Source: Symsagittifera roscoffensis (Eukaryota > Xenacoelomorpha > Acoela > Convolutidae). Taken from it: DNA of 64,000 bases. The stretch spans positions 29,908,833 through 29,972,832 of the forward strand of contig NC_087062.1 in the NCBI RefSeq assembly GCF_963678635.1, in the 5' to 3' direction. Positions within the stretch are counted from its first letter, which is position 1, and each line of letters opens with the position of its first letter. Positions 33,169 to 43,086 of the stretch are shown in pieces. The notes under the pieces are model-generated. The model was not told the DNA's origin and ran no database searches. It was given only the letters and a program-made list of their open reading frames with translations. The position numbers and the translations under genes were made by a program.

Positions 33169-36100
33169 TTACTTTTGAAATTCCACTTTCTTTAAAATTT
33201 TAGATTGGGGGATGAATATTTTATAGTTTTTACGTGGTTGATTTCGGAGTCTTGTTGTTTTTCTATTTTCTGATTTGTCTATTTGTTCTTGGGGTATTAT
33301 TTGTTCGGTCATTTTTCTATTTTTTCTTTGTTTTGGGGATTCTTTATGGTTTTGTGTATTGTTTTTGGTGGCGGTTGGTTTTGTGTTTTGATTTTCGGTG
33401 GGGTTATCATTTTGTTCTGTGTTTTTCAGATGTGGTTCATTTTGAATGATTTTTAATCCTGTGAAAGAATATAATTGAGTTAATTCGCGGAGTGCGTATT
33501 CCTTTGGGTAATAAGGTAATAGGTTGTTTCGATGTTGAACGATTTCTTTTTTGTTTGAGTCGGTAATTTTATATGTGACATCAGTGGGTTTTGCAATTAT
33601 TTGGTATGGTCCTTTTCGAAGGGGTTGTAATTTTTTAGAAATTCCTTTTTGAGTATTAAAATTAGGTATTAAAACAAATGTTCCAATTTTTAATTCGGAG
33701 GCTGGTGTAAAACGTGAATTGATTTGTTCATTAATGTTTTGTCTTTGTAATAACTTTTTTGTTATTTTTTGATAAATTTCATTGTGTTTTTTATCTCTAT
33801 TTAGAATCCATTCGGTGTGTGTACCGGAGGCTAGTTTAAGAATTTGTGGGTGATGAAAATGATCTTCATCGTGTGTATGTAAAGGTAGGTTATAACAAAT
33901 TGAGTCTTTATTTGGTTGACAATAACCTTGTGCGTTTTTATGAGAATTTGCTGTAAACATTATTGGTTTGCGTGGCTTTTGGTTAAAAACCATTTCGTAT
34001 GGTGATATTCCTAAAGTTGTCGTAATTTGTGAATTATACGCTAAGGGAAATAATTTTACATCTGCTGACCATTCGGTATATTTTGTATCATTTCCGTTGA
34101 TGATACATCTAAGATATTCTTGTAATGAACGGTTCATACCTTCGACTAAGCCGTTTGTCCAAGGTGCATGAGATGTACGTGGTTTGTGTTTAATGTTGTA
34201 TAAATGACATAGTGTGATAATTTCATTATTTATGAATTCTGTACCGTTGTCTGTAACTAAAATTTCTGGTAGTCCGAATTTTGCTATCCAGTGTTCATAG
34301 AGTGTTGTGTAAGCGTAATAAGCGTTACAATGTGGTACTGGGTTAAGTGCTACATAATGTGTAAATGCGTCAACAATTACCATAATGTAGGAGTTTCCTT
34401 CGGATGAGGGTGAAATTGGTCCTTTGGTATCAAATGAGATACGATGATTAAAGTACAAGCTTTGTCCTTTAAAATCTTGTTTTTGTGCTATTTGTTTTTG
34501 ATTTGGGTAAGGTTTATTTAGTTGACATACTATACAGTCATTGCATAGTACTTTTATCCAAATTGGTGCATTTGGGAAGTAAAAATTTTGTATAAAATTT
34601 GAATATGTTTTTTCTGATCCAGAGTGTCCTTTAATATTTTGTGTATGTGAAATATTAAAAGCTATAAGAATCATACTTAAAGGGAGACAGGGAACTGTAG
34701 ATTCATTCAGGTTATACTCTAAAAGGTCTGTATTTTCGTTAATTGTTGTGTTGTTAAATTTGCGAAAGTATCGGAGGAGTGTTTTGTTTCCTAGAATGGT
34801 TGAATCTGCCTTGACAGGTTTAGTTTTATATTTGTGCCATGATTTTAGTTGTCTAATTATCGGGTCAAGATTTTGATATTGTTTCAGTGTTGAAATTGTA
34901 ATCGTTTCTGTTGGAGGGAGAAAAATGTTTTCAATTTCGAATTTAGATAAGGGTATTGTATCAAGTGGGTCGTGAAGGTCAAAAACTTGATTTATTGTGT
35001 ATTTTGAATCATTTGTTTGTGGTCCTGATAAATTTATTTTATCAGTTAAATCTTCTTTTTCAATTAGTGGAAAATGGTCTTTTTTAGGCGGGTGTTGTTT
35101 TGTTCGTTTTTGTTGGGTGTTATTTTTTATCCATTGAGAATATGGGATTGGTTTGAAAGTTGATGTTCCAAGTAGATCAACTTCATAATGATTATTTTGA
35201 CAATCTAAATAAAGTGGGAAATGTTGTAAATTATTTATTTGTGATTGTTCAATATCAGTTTTTACTGCATATTTGCATTCCAATCGGGGTGATGTTTCGT
35301 TTTCTGCAAGGTAGAATTTTATGTTTTTGGGTATTTCAACTGTTGTTTTTCGTGTAAGTAATTCAGGTGGTGTATTTCGACTTAAGGTGTCTGGTAATGC
35401 AAGATTTTTTCCTGCAGTCCAAACTATATGTAAGTTTGGAAATTTCATTAGAATTAGTTGAAATCTGTAAACTCGGTGGTTTGGGTTAGATTTTTGTGTA
35501 AAAAGAAAGATGATTGGTTTATGGTCTGTGAATAGAACTGTGGGGTGTTTTGATCCAAGTATCAGAAATTCATATTCTGTCAGTGTATATATTATGGCTG
35601 TACATTCTCTCATTAGAGTTGAGAGTCGTAGCTCTGCTTGAGTGAATAATCGAGAATTTGCTGATATGAGGTTCATTTTATTTGTACCATTATGTGATTG
35701 TAATAGTGCTGCACCGATGCCAAAGTTCGAAGCATCGCACATTGCATAAAATGGTTGATTTGAATCTGGAATTGTGTTTGAAATTTGTTCAGTTAAAAGT
35801 TTCTTTATTTCTTCAAATCGTGTTTGATGTTCTGTGTTCCATTCAAAATTATTTTGTTGTCTAAGGATGTTATAAAATGGTCGTAGATATAATTGCATTT
35901 TATAAACATATTTACTTAAAAAGTTTAACATTCCAAGAAATTCTTGGATTTTCTTTTTATTTGTTGGTGGTTGAAGTTTTTGAATAGCGTCAATGCGTGA
36001 TTTCAATGGAGTGATTGTTTTTCTTTCTATATTATGTCCTAAGAATTTAACTCTTGTCAAAAAGAAGTGTGATTTATCGGGGGCGGCCTTCAGATTTTCG

Positions 36101-39100
36101 TTCTGAAGTATTTGGTGATATTTTTCTAAAACATTGAACATCTCGTCTTTTGTTTGTGATTGCATAAAAACATCGTCTAAATAGGTGATTGCGTTTTTCT
36201 TGAGTATTAGTGGTCTAAAAATTTTGCTCATAAAAGCTGAAAATGCTGCTGGTCCTATGGATATTCCATAGAATAAGCGGTTGAATTCATATTGTTGGTT
36301 TCCGATAACAAATTGTGTTAAACGTCGTGATTGTTCATCTAGTGGCATTTGATTGTATGCACTATTCATATCGGCGGTTGTAAAGTATTTGCCGTTTATT
36401 TTTGTTAAAATAACTTGTATTGGTTCAATGGGCCAATTACATTTTGATTCATCTATAAGTGAATTGAGGTATCTAGCATCGAGAACGATTTTTAATGATT
36501 CTCCTTTAGCTAGAATGATAACAGGGTTGATAAATGTGTTGCCTTTTGGTTGTTCTTCTTTGTTTACTGGTGATATAATGTTGTATTGTTCTAAAATGTC
36601 GAGTAATCTGTTTACTTTATCATGTAAGTGAATTGGTACTTTACTTGCTCTCTGTTTTTTGAAAACTGCGTCTGGTTTTAACGGGAGATGTAGTGATGAA
36701 CTGATTTTTCCAACATCGAATTTTGATGTTGCATAGACTGATGAATATTTAATTAGCTGTTTGGCTAATTTTTCGAATTCGTCTTGTGTTATTTGTGAAT
36801 GTTGGAAATTAAACATTGTTAAAAATTTTTGTTGGTCCTCTGTGTAGTTACTTATGTTGAATGTAGGTTTGAAATATGGAGTTTTTGTGAAATAATCCGT
36901 ATTTCTGTTTTCGTTACTTATTATATTATTTATAGATAATTCTTCATTAAGAATTGTAGATTGGCAAATATCTAGTAATTGGAGTATATTATTTACGCGA
37001 TAGGCTTTTTCGTGTATTGGTGATATTGTAGCGTTGGTTTCACAATATCCTAAAAGTCCTAAAGGTAATGTTACTTGGTAAGGTGTGTTGTTATAGACAT
37101 GTAAGGAAATGATATCGGAATTCGAATTTTTCAAATATTTTATGGATGAGATTGTGATTTTGAAAAATTTGTGAATAGGTTTGAATTCAAATTCTGACAT
37201 ATAAAATTTTTGTTTGTTTTGTTCTTTATCATATTGGTGAACTTGTTTGATTGAAAAATTATAGATATTTCCTGATAGTGGTTTTAGGTGTTTTCTTTGT
37301 TGGTTAAATATCGGGTAGAATTTTGAAAAAAATGGTGGTTGTTTATTTAATCTTTGAAAAAATGTTAAGGATGTTTCTTTTGTTTTTGTATATTTATCTT
37401 TGATTAATATTTTACTATTTAGTATGTTAATTGTTGGTATATACTTTGAAATGAATGGTATTCCAATGATATTATATTTAATGTCAGTGATATGGAATAT
37501 TTGTTTAAATGGCTTATTTAAAATTTTGCTTTGTTCCATTGTTCTGGTGGGGAGGAGAAATAATTGGATTTTTCCGTAGTTTATCAATGTTGATCCTTGT
37601 GCTGTTGCTAACTTACTGGAGGTTTCAAGAGGTGTTAGCTTTGGGTGTAAAGTTTTTATTTCATTCCATGTGGGGATGTTTATTATGTTTGATTCTGCTC
37701 CTGAATCAATTAAAAAATCTATTTCAAGGTCTGGTGGTTGAAATTCTTTATTTCTTGGGCTTTCTAAGAGAAATGGTATTGTCCAAATTTTTTCTTTGGG
37801 TTGTTCTTTTTGTATATTTTGATAAATGTGGTTTGTATTCAAGCATTTTGTTTTGGTATTTTTATTGGTTTGATTTGTAGTGTTAATCTCATTTGTTTCT
37901 TGCGTCGTTGGTGTGGAATTTATGGGTGTAGTGTAATAATTTTGAAGAAATTCTGATTGATTTTCATATATGTGTGATGAAAAGGGTTGTTCATATATGA
38001 CAGATTCATAGTCATTTTCGACTTTTATCATATTGATAGAAAGAGTGTTTTCAGTATCACTTTCTGAATCTGATGATGTACAGTTTATTTGATTGAGTTG
38101 TAACTTATCAGTTACTGTGTCATCAATACCTGGAGGGTCTGATGTTGTTTCTGGATTAGATTGTACTTGATTGATTTGTCTTTGATGTTTAGGTGTACTA
38201 CTTCTGTGGCGATTATTAGATTTATTATAGTTATTATTATTCCGGTGTGGTGATTGGGAATAATTTCTATAACGATTATTATAACTTGAGTGTCGATTTT
38301 GTGAATTATTTCGCGATCTGTTTTGGTAATTATTGTTTGGTCTGTTATAGTTCGATCTATTATATGAGTTATTCCTTGATTGATTGTTCGGGTAATTCTG
38401 GTTTCGGTTGTTTGAATAACTTCTATTTCGATTATAGGAGTAGTTTCTATTCCTATTGTATGATGAATTTCGTGATTGGTTGTTTGGATAGTAGTTATTT
38501 CTTGATTGGGAATTAGATCTAGAAACAAATCGTTGTGTATTTGAATTTGATCTGGAGTAGTTATTTCGACTACTTGGTCTATTGTAGTGATTTTGTGATG
38601 AATTATTCGTGTTTCTTCGTTCTGGTGATCTTCCTCTATAACTTGAGTTATATGGTGATTGATTTCTTGTATAATTTGTATTGTTCGGGAGTGGTTTTCC
38701 TGAACTGTTGTTGCTGTAGACTGTTTTGTTCGGTAGATTTTGATCTTTTTTCATGTATTGATAGAATGATTTATTTGGTTCTTTATATTTTTGAGGTTTA
38801 TTTTGATTGTCTTGCTGTTTTTGTCTACATTCGGAAATACTATGTCCGTATCGTCGGCAATAATTACACCATTTTTTGAAAGATGGTTTGCCTTTAAAGT
38901 TTGGGTTCTTTTCGTAAATATTGAGTATTTCAGTGATTTTTTCAACGAGGTCTGTCTCTGATTCCTGTATATTATTAATATTAGTGGGAGTCGTTTCAAT
39001 TCTGTTAACGTATTGTAATTTCAGATTTTCCGTTTCTTCTAGTTTCATCGTGATTTCTGCTTGTTCTAATTTGTCTACTAGTTTTCGAAAATCTAAATCG

Positions 39101-41391
39101 GGTTCTCGAATTGAAGAAGGATGGGATGCTCTCTTTTTTATTGCTATTTTCCTTAATTGTGGTGTTAAGGTCATCATTAAGATTTCTGTCATCTTTGTGT
39201 TTTTATAGTCGTGCGTATTTAGTGAATATGCTTTTCGAACTAGTGTTTCGATTCGTACTGCTATTTGCTTGATGGTTTCATTTGGTAATCTGCGAATTTC
39301 ATTACATAAAACTCTTTGTTGTTGTTTGTTTCTTTCGGAGTCAAACATTTTTGAAAATTCCTGTGTAAACCTTTTCCAGTTTGATTTTATTTCTAGAGGT
39401 AGTACTGAAAACCATTTTTGGGCTGCGCCATCTAAGGTTGTTTGTATTAACGCTGTGCGTCGATGTATCCAATTTTGATGTAGTGGCGTATTAATTGGTT
39501 CAGGTCCAATATTTAAAATCAGGTTTGCTGTTACTGCATTTAAATAATCTTCTACAGAGTATTCAGGGTCTGTTCCTGTGAAAACCATTAAAGGTTTGTT
39601 TGATGTTATTGATGATCCACCCATAAGGTATGGATTCATTGTCATTTGTAATGATTCTGCTGCATTTGGCATTTGAGAAAAATTTGAAAGTTGGTTTCTT
39701 GTTATTTCATGTTGTTGGAGATAATATGGGAGTGGTATTTCATTTTGCATTTGTGATGCTTGATACGAGTGTGCAGTCATTGGATTTTGTTGTTGAATTG
39801 GTTGAAAAGATTGTGTATTAATTAGATTTTGTTGTTGAATTGGTTGTTGATGTTGTGCATCTATTGGTTGTGGAGAAAAATTTCTATGATTTGTACGTGT
39901 TCTCTGTATTCCTTGTCTACGATATTCTTGAGTATTTGGTGCAAATATATCTGGTTGTAAGAAATCATCATCTGAGGATAAATAATCCATTTGATAAGAT
40001 GTCTGTTTTTTATTTTTATTTTGTTGAAAAAATGGGTAATTTTCACTGTGATCCTGTGGAGGATTTGTTTGGAAATTTATTGAATTAGGTTGGGTCATTG
40101 GGTTATCCCAATTTCGAGATCTTGTATATTGGTTAAAATTTCTTTGTGGTTGGTTATATGTTTTTGATGGATGTGTATAATTATAATTATGGTCTGCAAA
40201 GTTGTTTCTAGTGAATGTTTTGCGTGTTTTTGATGGTATTGTCATGGGTCTGTATGTTTGGTAATCCATATGTGAATATTTAGGAGCAACCGAAGGTTTA
40301 ACGGTTGATTGTAAGGTTACCTGTGTTTGTGAAGGATTTGTATTTCTTGGTGTTGTTAAATTTGGGCGTATTGGTGAAATACTTTGTTGTGTAGTTGTTG
40401 TGTGTACGATTTCTTCATTTATGAAGTGTGATGGTGTCTGGATATCTTGTTGAGTAAGATTCCTAGTTCCATTGAGGTTTTCATTGTGTATTACTGTAGA
40501 GTTTAAACTATTATTTTGTGTATCGGGCAAAAATGTATTATAGTTTAATGGTGTTGCATCAATGGTTAATGGTATTACTTTTACATAATCTCTTATGTAA
40601 GATATCGTACTTATTGCTTGACTTGAGATTGATTGTGGGAAGCTTATAAATGCGGGATGAGACCATTCGGGGTCCCAAACATAATCTGATTGTTCTGTGA
40701 TAGCGGTATCATCGTTCAAGTTTTGGGGTCTAAAATTTTTTCTTGCTTGTGCAATTAAATCAATATTGTGTGTGAAATAATCTATTATGAACCATGCCAA
40801 AATTTTTTGTAGATCGTGTTTTGTATGTTGTGAAACGTCGTCTTTCGTGAAATTTTCTTTAATGATGTTTAAATAACTAGAGAGTAGTGTGATTTCATGT
40901 CGTACTTTCAAATGTTTAGATGTTTCTGTCGGTGAGACATTTGTTATTGGGATTTCGTTTTCTAATATCGAAATATAACTATATATTATTGCGAAAACTT
41001 CATTGGTGAATATGGAGTTTGCTCTTTGTGAGTTATGATATTGGATGCTTTTTATATATTCTGAAAAAACTTTTGAAAATTCTAAATCAAGATCGTCTGT
41101 TTGAATTGTATATTTTCTATTATTATGGTTTGGTGAGGTGAATTCTATGGAGTAGATTCCATACTGTTGTGTTATGTTGCATATATCTTTTAAGTAGTGG
41201 TCTATGATTTGTCTTTTGATTTTTACATCTGGGAACTCTGTTTTACATGGACTGATTCCGGGTTCAAATAAATTTAATAGTAAATTTTTGCAAAATATAT
41301 GCTGTCCTCTATCAGTGGTTGCATCTACTATAAAGGGGAAAATATCATCATCATCTGGACTTTCTTCACCTGGGGTGTGCGTTGAGCTCAT
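33169..41391 (-). CDS. gag-pol: Gag-Pol polyprotein, 2740 aa in one frame
   Basis: A single uninterrupted frame with no gag/pol frameshift. Residues 1 to about 290 are an acidic then ordered region I do not recognise; about 320-600 are Gln/Asn-rich. From residue 602 (MVFTGTDPEYSVEDYL) to about 800 is a retrotransposon Gag capsid-type domain. The CCHC zinc knuckle is at 842-855 (CNYCRRYGHSISEC), followed by a long Arg/Asn/Ser/Tyr-rich segment to about 1100. The aspartic protease active site is DSG 1229-1231. Reverse transcriptase has YLDD at 1737-1740. RNase H has CDAS with Asp1886. Integrase has a zinc-binding HHCC region ending in CNDCIVC near 2283-2289, and the catalytic triad Asp2321, Asp2381, Glu2417 (35 residues between the last two). 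A chromodomain was not evident. All catalytic residues I checked are intact, so the protein looks functional. The product would direct particle assembly, reverse transcription and integration. Confidence 0.93.
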   Translation of the reverse strand: MSSTHTPGEESPDDDDIFPFIVDATTDRGQHIFCKNLLLNLFEPGISPCKTEFPDVKIKRQIIDHYLKDICNITQQYGIYSIEFTSPNHNNRKYTIQTDDLDLEFSKVFSEYIKSIQYHNSQRANSIFTNEVFAIIYSYISILENEIPITNVSPTETSKHLKVRHEITLLSSYLNIIKENFTKDDVSQHTKHDLQKILAWFIIDYFTHNIDLIAQARKNFRPQNLNDDTAITEQSDYVWDPEWSHPAFISFPQSISSQAISTISYIRDYVKVIPLTIDATPLNYNTFLPDTQNNSLNSTVIHNENLNGTRNLTQQDIQTPSHFINEEIVHTTTTQQSISPIRPNLTTPRNTNPSQTQVTLQSTVKPSVAPKYSHMDYQTYRPMTIPSKTRKTFTRNNFADHNYNYTHPSKTYNQPQRNFNQYTRSRNWDNPMTQPNSINFQTNPPQDHSENYPFFQQNKNKKQTSYQMDYLSSDDDFLQPDIFAPNTQEYRRQGIQRTRTNHRNFSPQPIDAQHQQPIQQQNLINTQSFQPIQQQNPMTAHSYQASQMQNEIPLPYYLQQHEITRNQLSNFSQMPNAAESLQMTMNPYLMGGSSITSNKPLMVFTGTDPEYSVEDYLNAVTANLILNIGPEPINTPLHQNWIHRRTALIQTTLDGAAQKWFSVLPLEIKSNWKRFTQEFSKMFDSERNKQQQRVLCNEIRRLPNETIKQIAVRIETLVRKAYSLNTHDYKNTKMTEILMMTLTPQLRKIAIKKRASHPSSIREPDLDFRKLVDKLEQAEITMKLEETENLKLQYVNRIETTPTNINNIQESETDLVEKITEILNIYEKNPNFKGKPSFKKWCNYCRRYGHSISECRQKQQDNQNKPQKYKEPNKSFYQYMKKDQNLPNKTVYSNNSSGKPLPNNTNYTRNQSPYNSSYRGRSPERRNTNNSSQNHYNRPSSRNNYSRSNSNTQRFVSRSNSQSRNNYYPNNQSRNSSYNRNRNYSYNRNRSYSNNRNQNYPNNQSRNNSYNRSNYNRPNNNYQNRSRNNSQNRHSSYNNRYRNYSQSPHRNNNNYNKSNNRHRSSTPKHQRQINQVQSNPETTSDPPGIDDTVTDKLQLNQINCTSSDSESDTENTLSINMIKVENDYESVIYEQPFSSHIYENQSEFLQNYYTTPINSTPTTQETNEINTTNQTNKNTKTKCLNTNHIYQNIQKEQPKEKIWTIPFLLESPRNKEFQPPDLEIDFLIDSGAESNIINIPTWNEIKTLHPKLTPLETSSKLATAQGSTLINYGKIQLFLLPTRTMEQSKILNKPFKQIFHITDIKYNIIGIPFISKYIPTINILNSKILIKDKYTKTKETSLTFFQRLNKQPPFFSKFYPIFNQQRKHLKPLSGNIYNFSIKQVHQYDKEQNKQKFYMSEFEFKPIHKFFKITISSIKYLKNSNSDIISLHVYNNTPYQVTLPLGLLGYCETNATISPIHEKAYRVNNILQLLDICQSTILNEELSINNIISNENRNTDYFTKTPYFKPTFNISNYTEDQQKFLTMFNFQHSQITQDEFEKLAKQLIKYSSVYATSKFDVGKISSSLHLPLKPDAVFKKQRASKVPIHLHDKVNRLLDILEQYNIISPVNKEEQPKGNTFINPVIILAKGESLKIVLDARYLNSLIDESKCNWPIEPIQVILTKINGKYFTTADMNSAYNQMPLDEQSRRLTQFVIGNQQYEFNRLFYGISIGPAAFSAFMSKIFRPLILKKNAITYLDDVFMQSQTKDEMFNVLEKYHQILQNENLKAAPDKSHFFLTRVKFLGHNIERKTITPLKSRIDAIQKLQPPTNKKKIQEFLGMLNFLSKYVYKMQLYLRPFYNILRQQNNFEWNTEHQTRFEEIKKLLTEQISNTIPDSNQPFYAMCDASNFGIGAALLQSHNGTNKMNLISANSRLFTQAELRLSTLMRECTAIIYTLTEYEFLILGSKHPTVLFTDHKPIIFLFTQKSNPNHRVYRFQLILMKFPNLHIVWTAGKNLALPDTLSRNTPPELLTRKTTVEIPKNIKFYLAENETSPRLECKYAVKTDIEQSQINNLQHFPLYLDCQNNHYEVDLLGTSTFKPIPYSQWIKNNTQQKRTKQHPPKKDHFPLIEKEDLTDKINLSGPQTNDSKYTINQVFDLHDPLDTIPLSKFEIENIFLPPTETITISTLKQYQNLDPIIRQLKSWHKYKTKPVKADSTILGNKTLLRYFRKFNNTTINENTDLLEYNLNESTVPCLPLSMILIAFNISHTQNIKGHSGSEKTYSNFIQNFYFPNAPIWIKVLCNDCIVCQLNKPYPNQKQIAQKQDFKGQSLYFNHRISFDTKGPISPSSEGNSYIMVIVDAFTHYVALNPVPHCNAYYAYTTLYEHWIAKFGLPEILVTDNGTEFINNEIITLCHLYNIKHKPRTSHAPWTNGLVEGMNRSLQEYLRCIINGNDTKYTEWSADVKLFPLAYNSQITTTLGISPYEMVFNQKPRKPIMFTANSHKNAQGYCQPNKDSICYNLPLHTHDEDHFHHPQILKLASGTHTEWILNRDKKHNEIYQKITKKLLQRQNINEQINSRFTPASELKIGTFVLIPNFNTQKGISKKLQPLRKGPYQIIAKPTDVTYKITDSNKKEIVQHRNNLLPYYPKEYALRELTQLYSFTGLKIIQNEPHLKNTEQNDNPTENQNTKPTATKNNTQNHKESPKQRKNRKMTEQIIPQEQIDKSENRKTTRLRNQPRKNYKIFIPQSKILKKVEFQK

Positions 41392-41833
41392 TTTTTCGTT
41401 CGATGACTGTTAATATGTAATTATTAATGTGTCGAATTGGTTGATTCCAATTGTATAAATGTACTGGTTTGTGTTTATACTGCTTTTTTATTCTTCTTTT
41501 TCCTCTTTTTGATGAATTTGAAGTTGTTTCTGAGTCAGAAAAATATAATTGATCGTGAAGTGGGCAATTTTTATCTATTGATTCTTTTAGTTTGTAAACT
41601 TCGTCTAAACTGTTGGTTTCTGATTCTGAAAATGCGTTTCGATTTTTTGAAAATCTTTTTCGTGTTATTTGTCTTTGTTTCGTTATTATTTTTCTTTTTA
41701 GTGTTTGTCGTTTTGTTCGAATGTATCCAACTGTTTGTGTATGAGGTGTGATTACAAGGTCGTATTTTTTGTTATCTATTTCACAATTGTGTAAAACGAT
41801 TGTTTGTTTATTTCCTAGGTTTTTAAATGACAT
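41366..41833 (-). CDS. 155-aa basic ORF upstream of and overlapping gag
   Basis: Not recognised. The protein is strongly basic, with clusters TKRQTLKRKIITKQ, TRKRF and KRGKRRIKKQYKHK that look like nuclear-localisation or RNA-binding signals, an acidic-serine patch (SESETNSLDEV) between them, and no membrane segment. It ends 26 nt inside gag-pol in another frame. An upstream basic accessory ORF is unusual in Ty3/gypsy elements; by composition and position it could be a regulatory RNA-binding protein like those of complex retroviruses, which is inference. No second copy of this region is in the window. Confidence 0.6.
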   Translation of the reverse strand: MSFKNLGNKQTIVLHNCEIDNKKYDLVITPHTQTVGYIRTKRQTLKRKIITKQRQITRKRFSKNRNAFSESETNSLDEVYKLKESIDKNCPLHDQLYFSDSETTSNSSKRGKRRIKKQYKHKPVHLYNWNQPIRHINNYILTVIERKNELNAHPR

Positions 41834-42765
41834 AAGGTTTAGGATGACGGATGCAAAAGGTTGTTAAATGGTTTCTATTTTCCTAAACTGTTAGTTCTTA
41901 CGATTTTTTGGTTAGCTTAACCTGGGTCTATTTGTTCAGGGTTGGAGAGAAAGGTATATCGATTCCGAAGAATGATTTTTTACTTTCTCGTGGCTAGTAT
42001 AAGTTAAGGTGTTAACTTACTTAATCTTACTTAGGGGTAGTGATTGTGTTCAAGGGTTGGAGAATAGTAAATCGATCCACAAGGTTCAGGTATAATTAGA
42101 ACGCGAGTAGTTCGTTAGATACTATTTTAAACTTACTAAGTCTAAGATTTATCCTGGGTCTGGTAAGAGGGGGGGTCAAGTGAAGGATGAATAACCGAAG
42201 TTCTTCACTGTTTATCCTAATTTGAATGATTAGTTTTGTTTAAAAATTTCTATTAGTCTTAGGTCTTTAGAAAGGGTTGGGTAGTGAATCGACGTTTGAG
42301 GTCGTTAGACACTAATTAAGTGGGTGGGGGAGAACAAAGTTGTTCTGTTTGATCCAAGGATAAGCCTTGATGATCAAATTTGAAATTTAATTAAGTAGAA
42401 AATGATTTAAGATCCAAGGATAAGCCTTGATGATCTGGTTTTAAAATTAAGTGAATTTAAGTTTTAATAAAATTTTAAATGTGTGTAAAGGAAAGATTTA
42501 GTGTTTTGATGATATTAGTGGGTTTATGATTGCTGTTATGTTTTAGGTGATGGAGCTGGAACAACAGGATGATTTATGATTACTAACAGTTTATTGTCAT
42601 GCTACTAATTTTTATTTTTATTTTTCAATAAATATTTTTCAAACATGTTTTGTATATTACTGCAGAGTTTTAGGAAAACGATCTTAGATCTTTTTATCAA
42701 TCGTTATTGTATATTAATAATTTTGTTTAGCGCCTGAAATGATTTTGAAGATTAACTTCAAGGTT

Positions 42766-42999
42766 TTATGTTTGCAAATGAAAATCTAAATTCATTGCCA
42801 GTAGTATTCTAAATATAAAAGTTTGTTCTGGTTTTTGCCTAACTATCATGTAGCTATATGGCAAGTTTCTACTTTGTCGTATGTCGTCTCTGGTTCGAGG
42901 TCTTCTTCCAATTCCGGGTAGTTCTGTTATGGTTCGGAATATTGGCTCTGATCTATTGAGTCGTAGAGACATTTCGATTAAATTATTGTCGTATAACAT
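42766..42999 (-). CDS. Short ORF at the first ATG after the 5' LTR
   Basis: 77 codons starting about 88 nt after the LTR, at the first ATG of the presumptive leader. The translation is mixed and protein-like (for example RSEPIFRTITELPGIGRRPRTRDD), unlike the low-complexity chance ORFs nearby. It could be an upstream ORF, a short exon that donates an ATG to spliced products, or chance. No second copy is available. Confidence 0.3.
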   Translation of the reverse strand: MLYDNNLIEMSLRLNRSEPIFRTITELPGIGRRPRTRDDIRQSRNLPYSYMIVRQKPEQTFIFRILLAMNLDFHLQT

Positions 43000-43066
43000 T
43001 TTTTAAATGTTTTTGTCTAATTTCTAATCTATTTTGGTTAATTCTAAGCTATTAAGGTCTTGTTCG

Positions 43067-43084
43067 AGACTTATGGTCGCACCA
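43067..43084 (-). promoter_or_regulatory. Candidate tRNA primer-binding site
   Basis: Two nucleotides after the 5' LTR the minus strand reads TGGTGCGACCATAAGTCT. TGG matches the complement of a tRNA CCA end at the expected distance. I could not assign it to a particular tRNA. Confidence 0.5.
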
Positions 43085-43086
43085 GA

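Larger units (their letters stand above)
41834..43086 (-). promoter_or_regulatory. 5' leader of element 1
   Basis: About 1.25 kb between the 5' LTR and the first long ORF. It contains three variants of gggttgg(a/g)..agta(a/t)atcga, near 41940, 42053 and 42275. The 25-bp near-palindrome gatccaaggataagccttga..gatc occurs twice, near 42352 and 42410. Good donor-like sites occur on the minus strand (A|GTAAGT near 42019 and 42130). Packaging signals and a leader splice donor are expected in such a region. Confidence 0.5.

Noticed and set aside
33234..33449. Plus-strand hydrophobic ORFs antisense to gag-pol and env (for example 33234-33449 and 37509-37880)
   Set aside because: Their Phe/Leu/Val-rich composition is what the antisense of an A-rich, G-poor coding strand gives. 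No independent support.
38112..38528. 138-aa ORF inside gag-pol on the same strand
   Set aside because: It is an out-of-frame reading of the Arg/Asn/Ser/Tyr-rich low-complexity segment of Gag-Pol.
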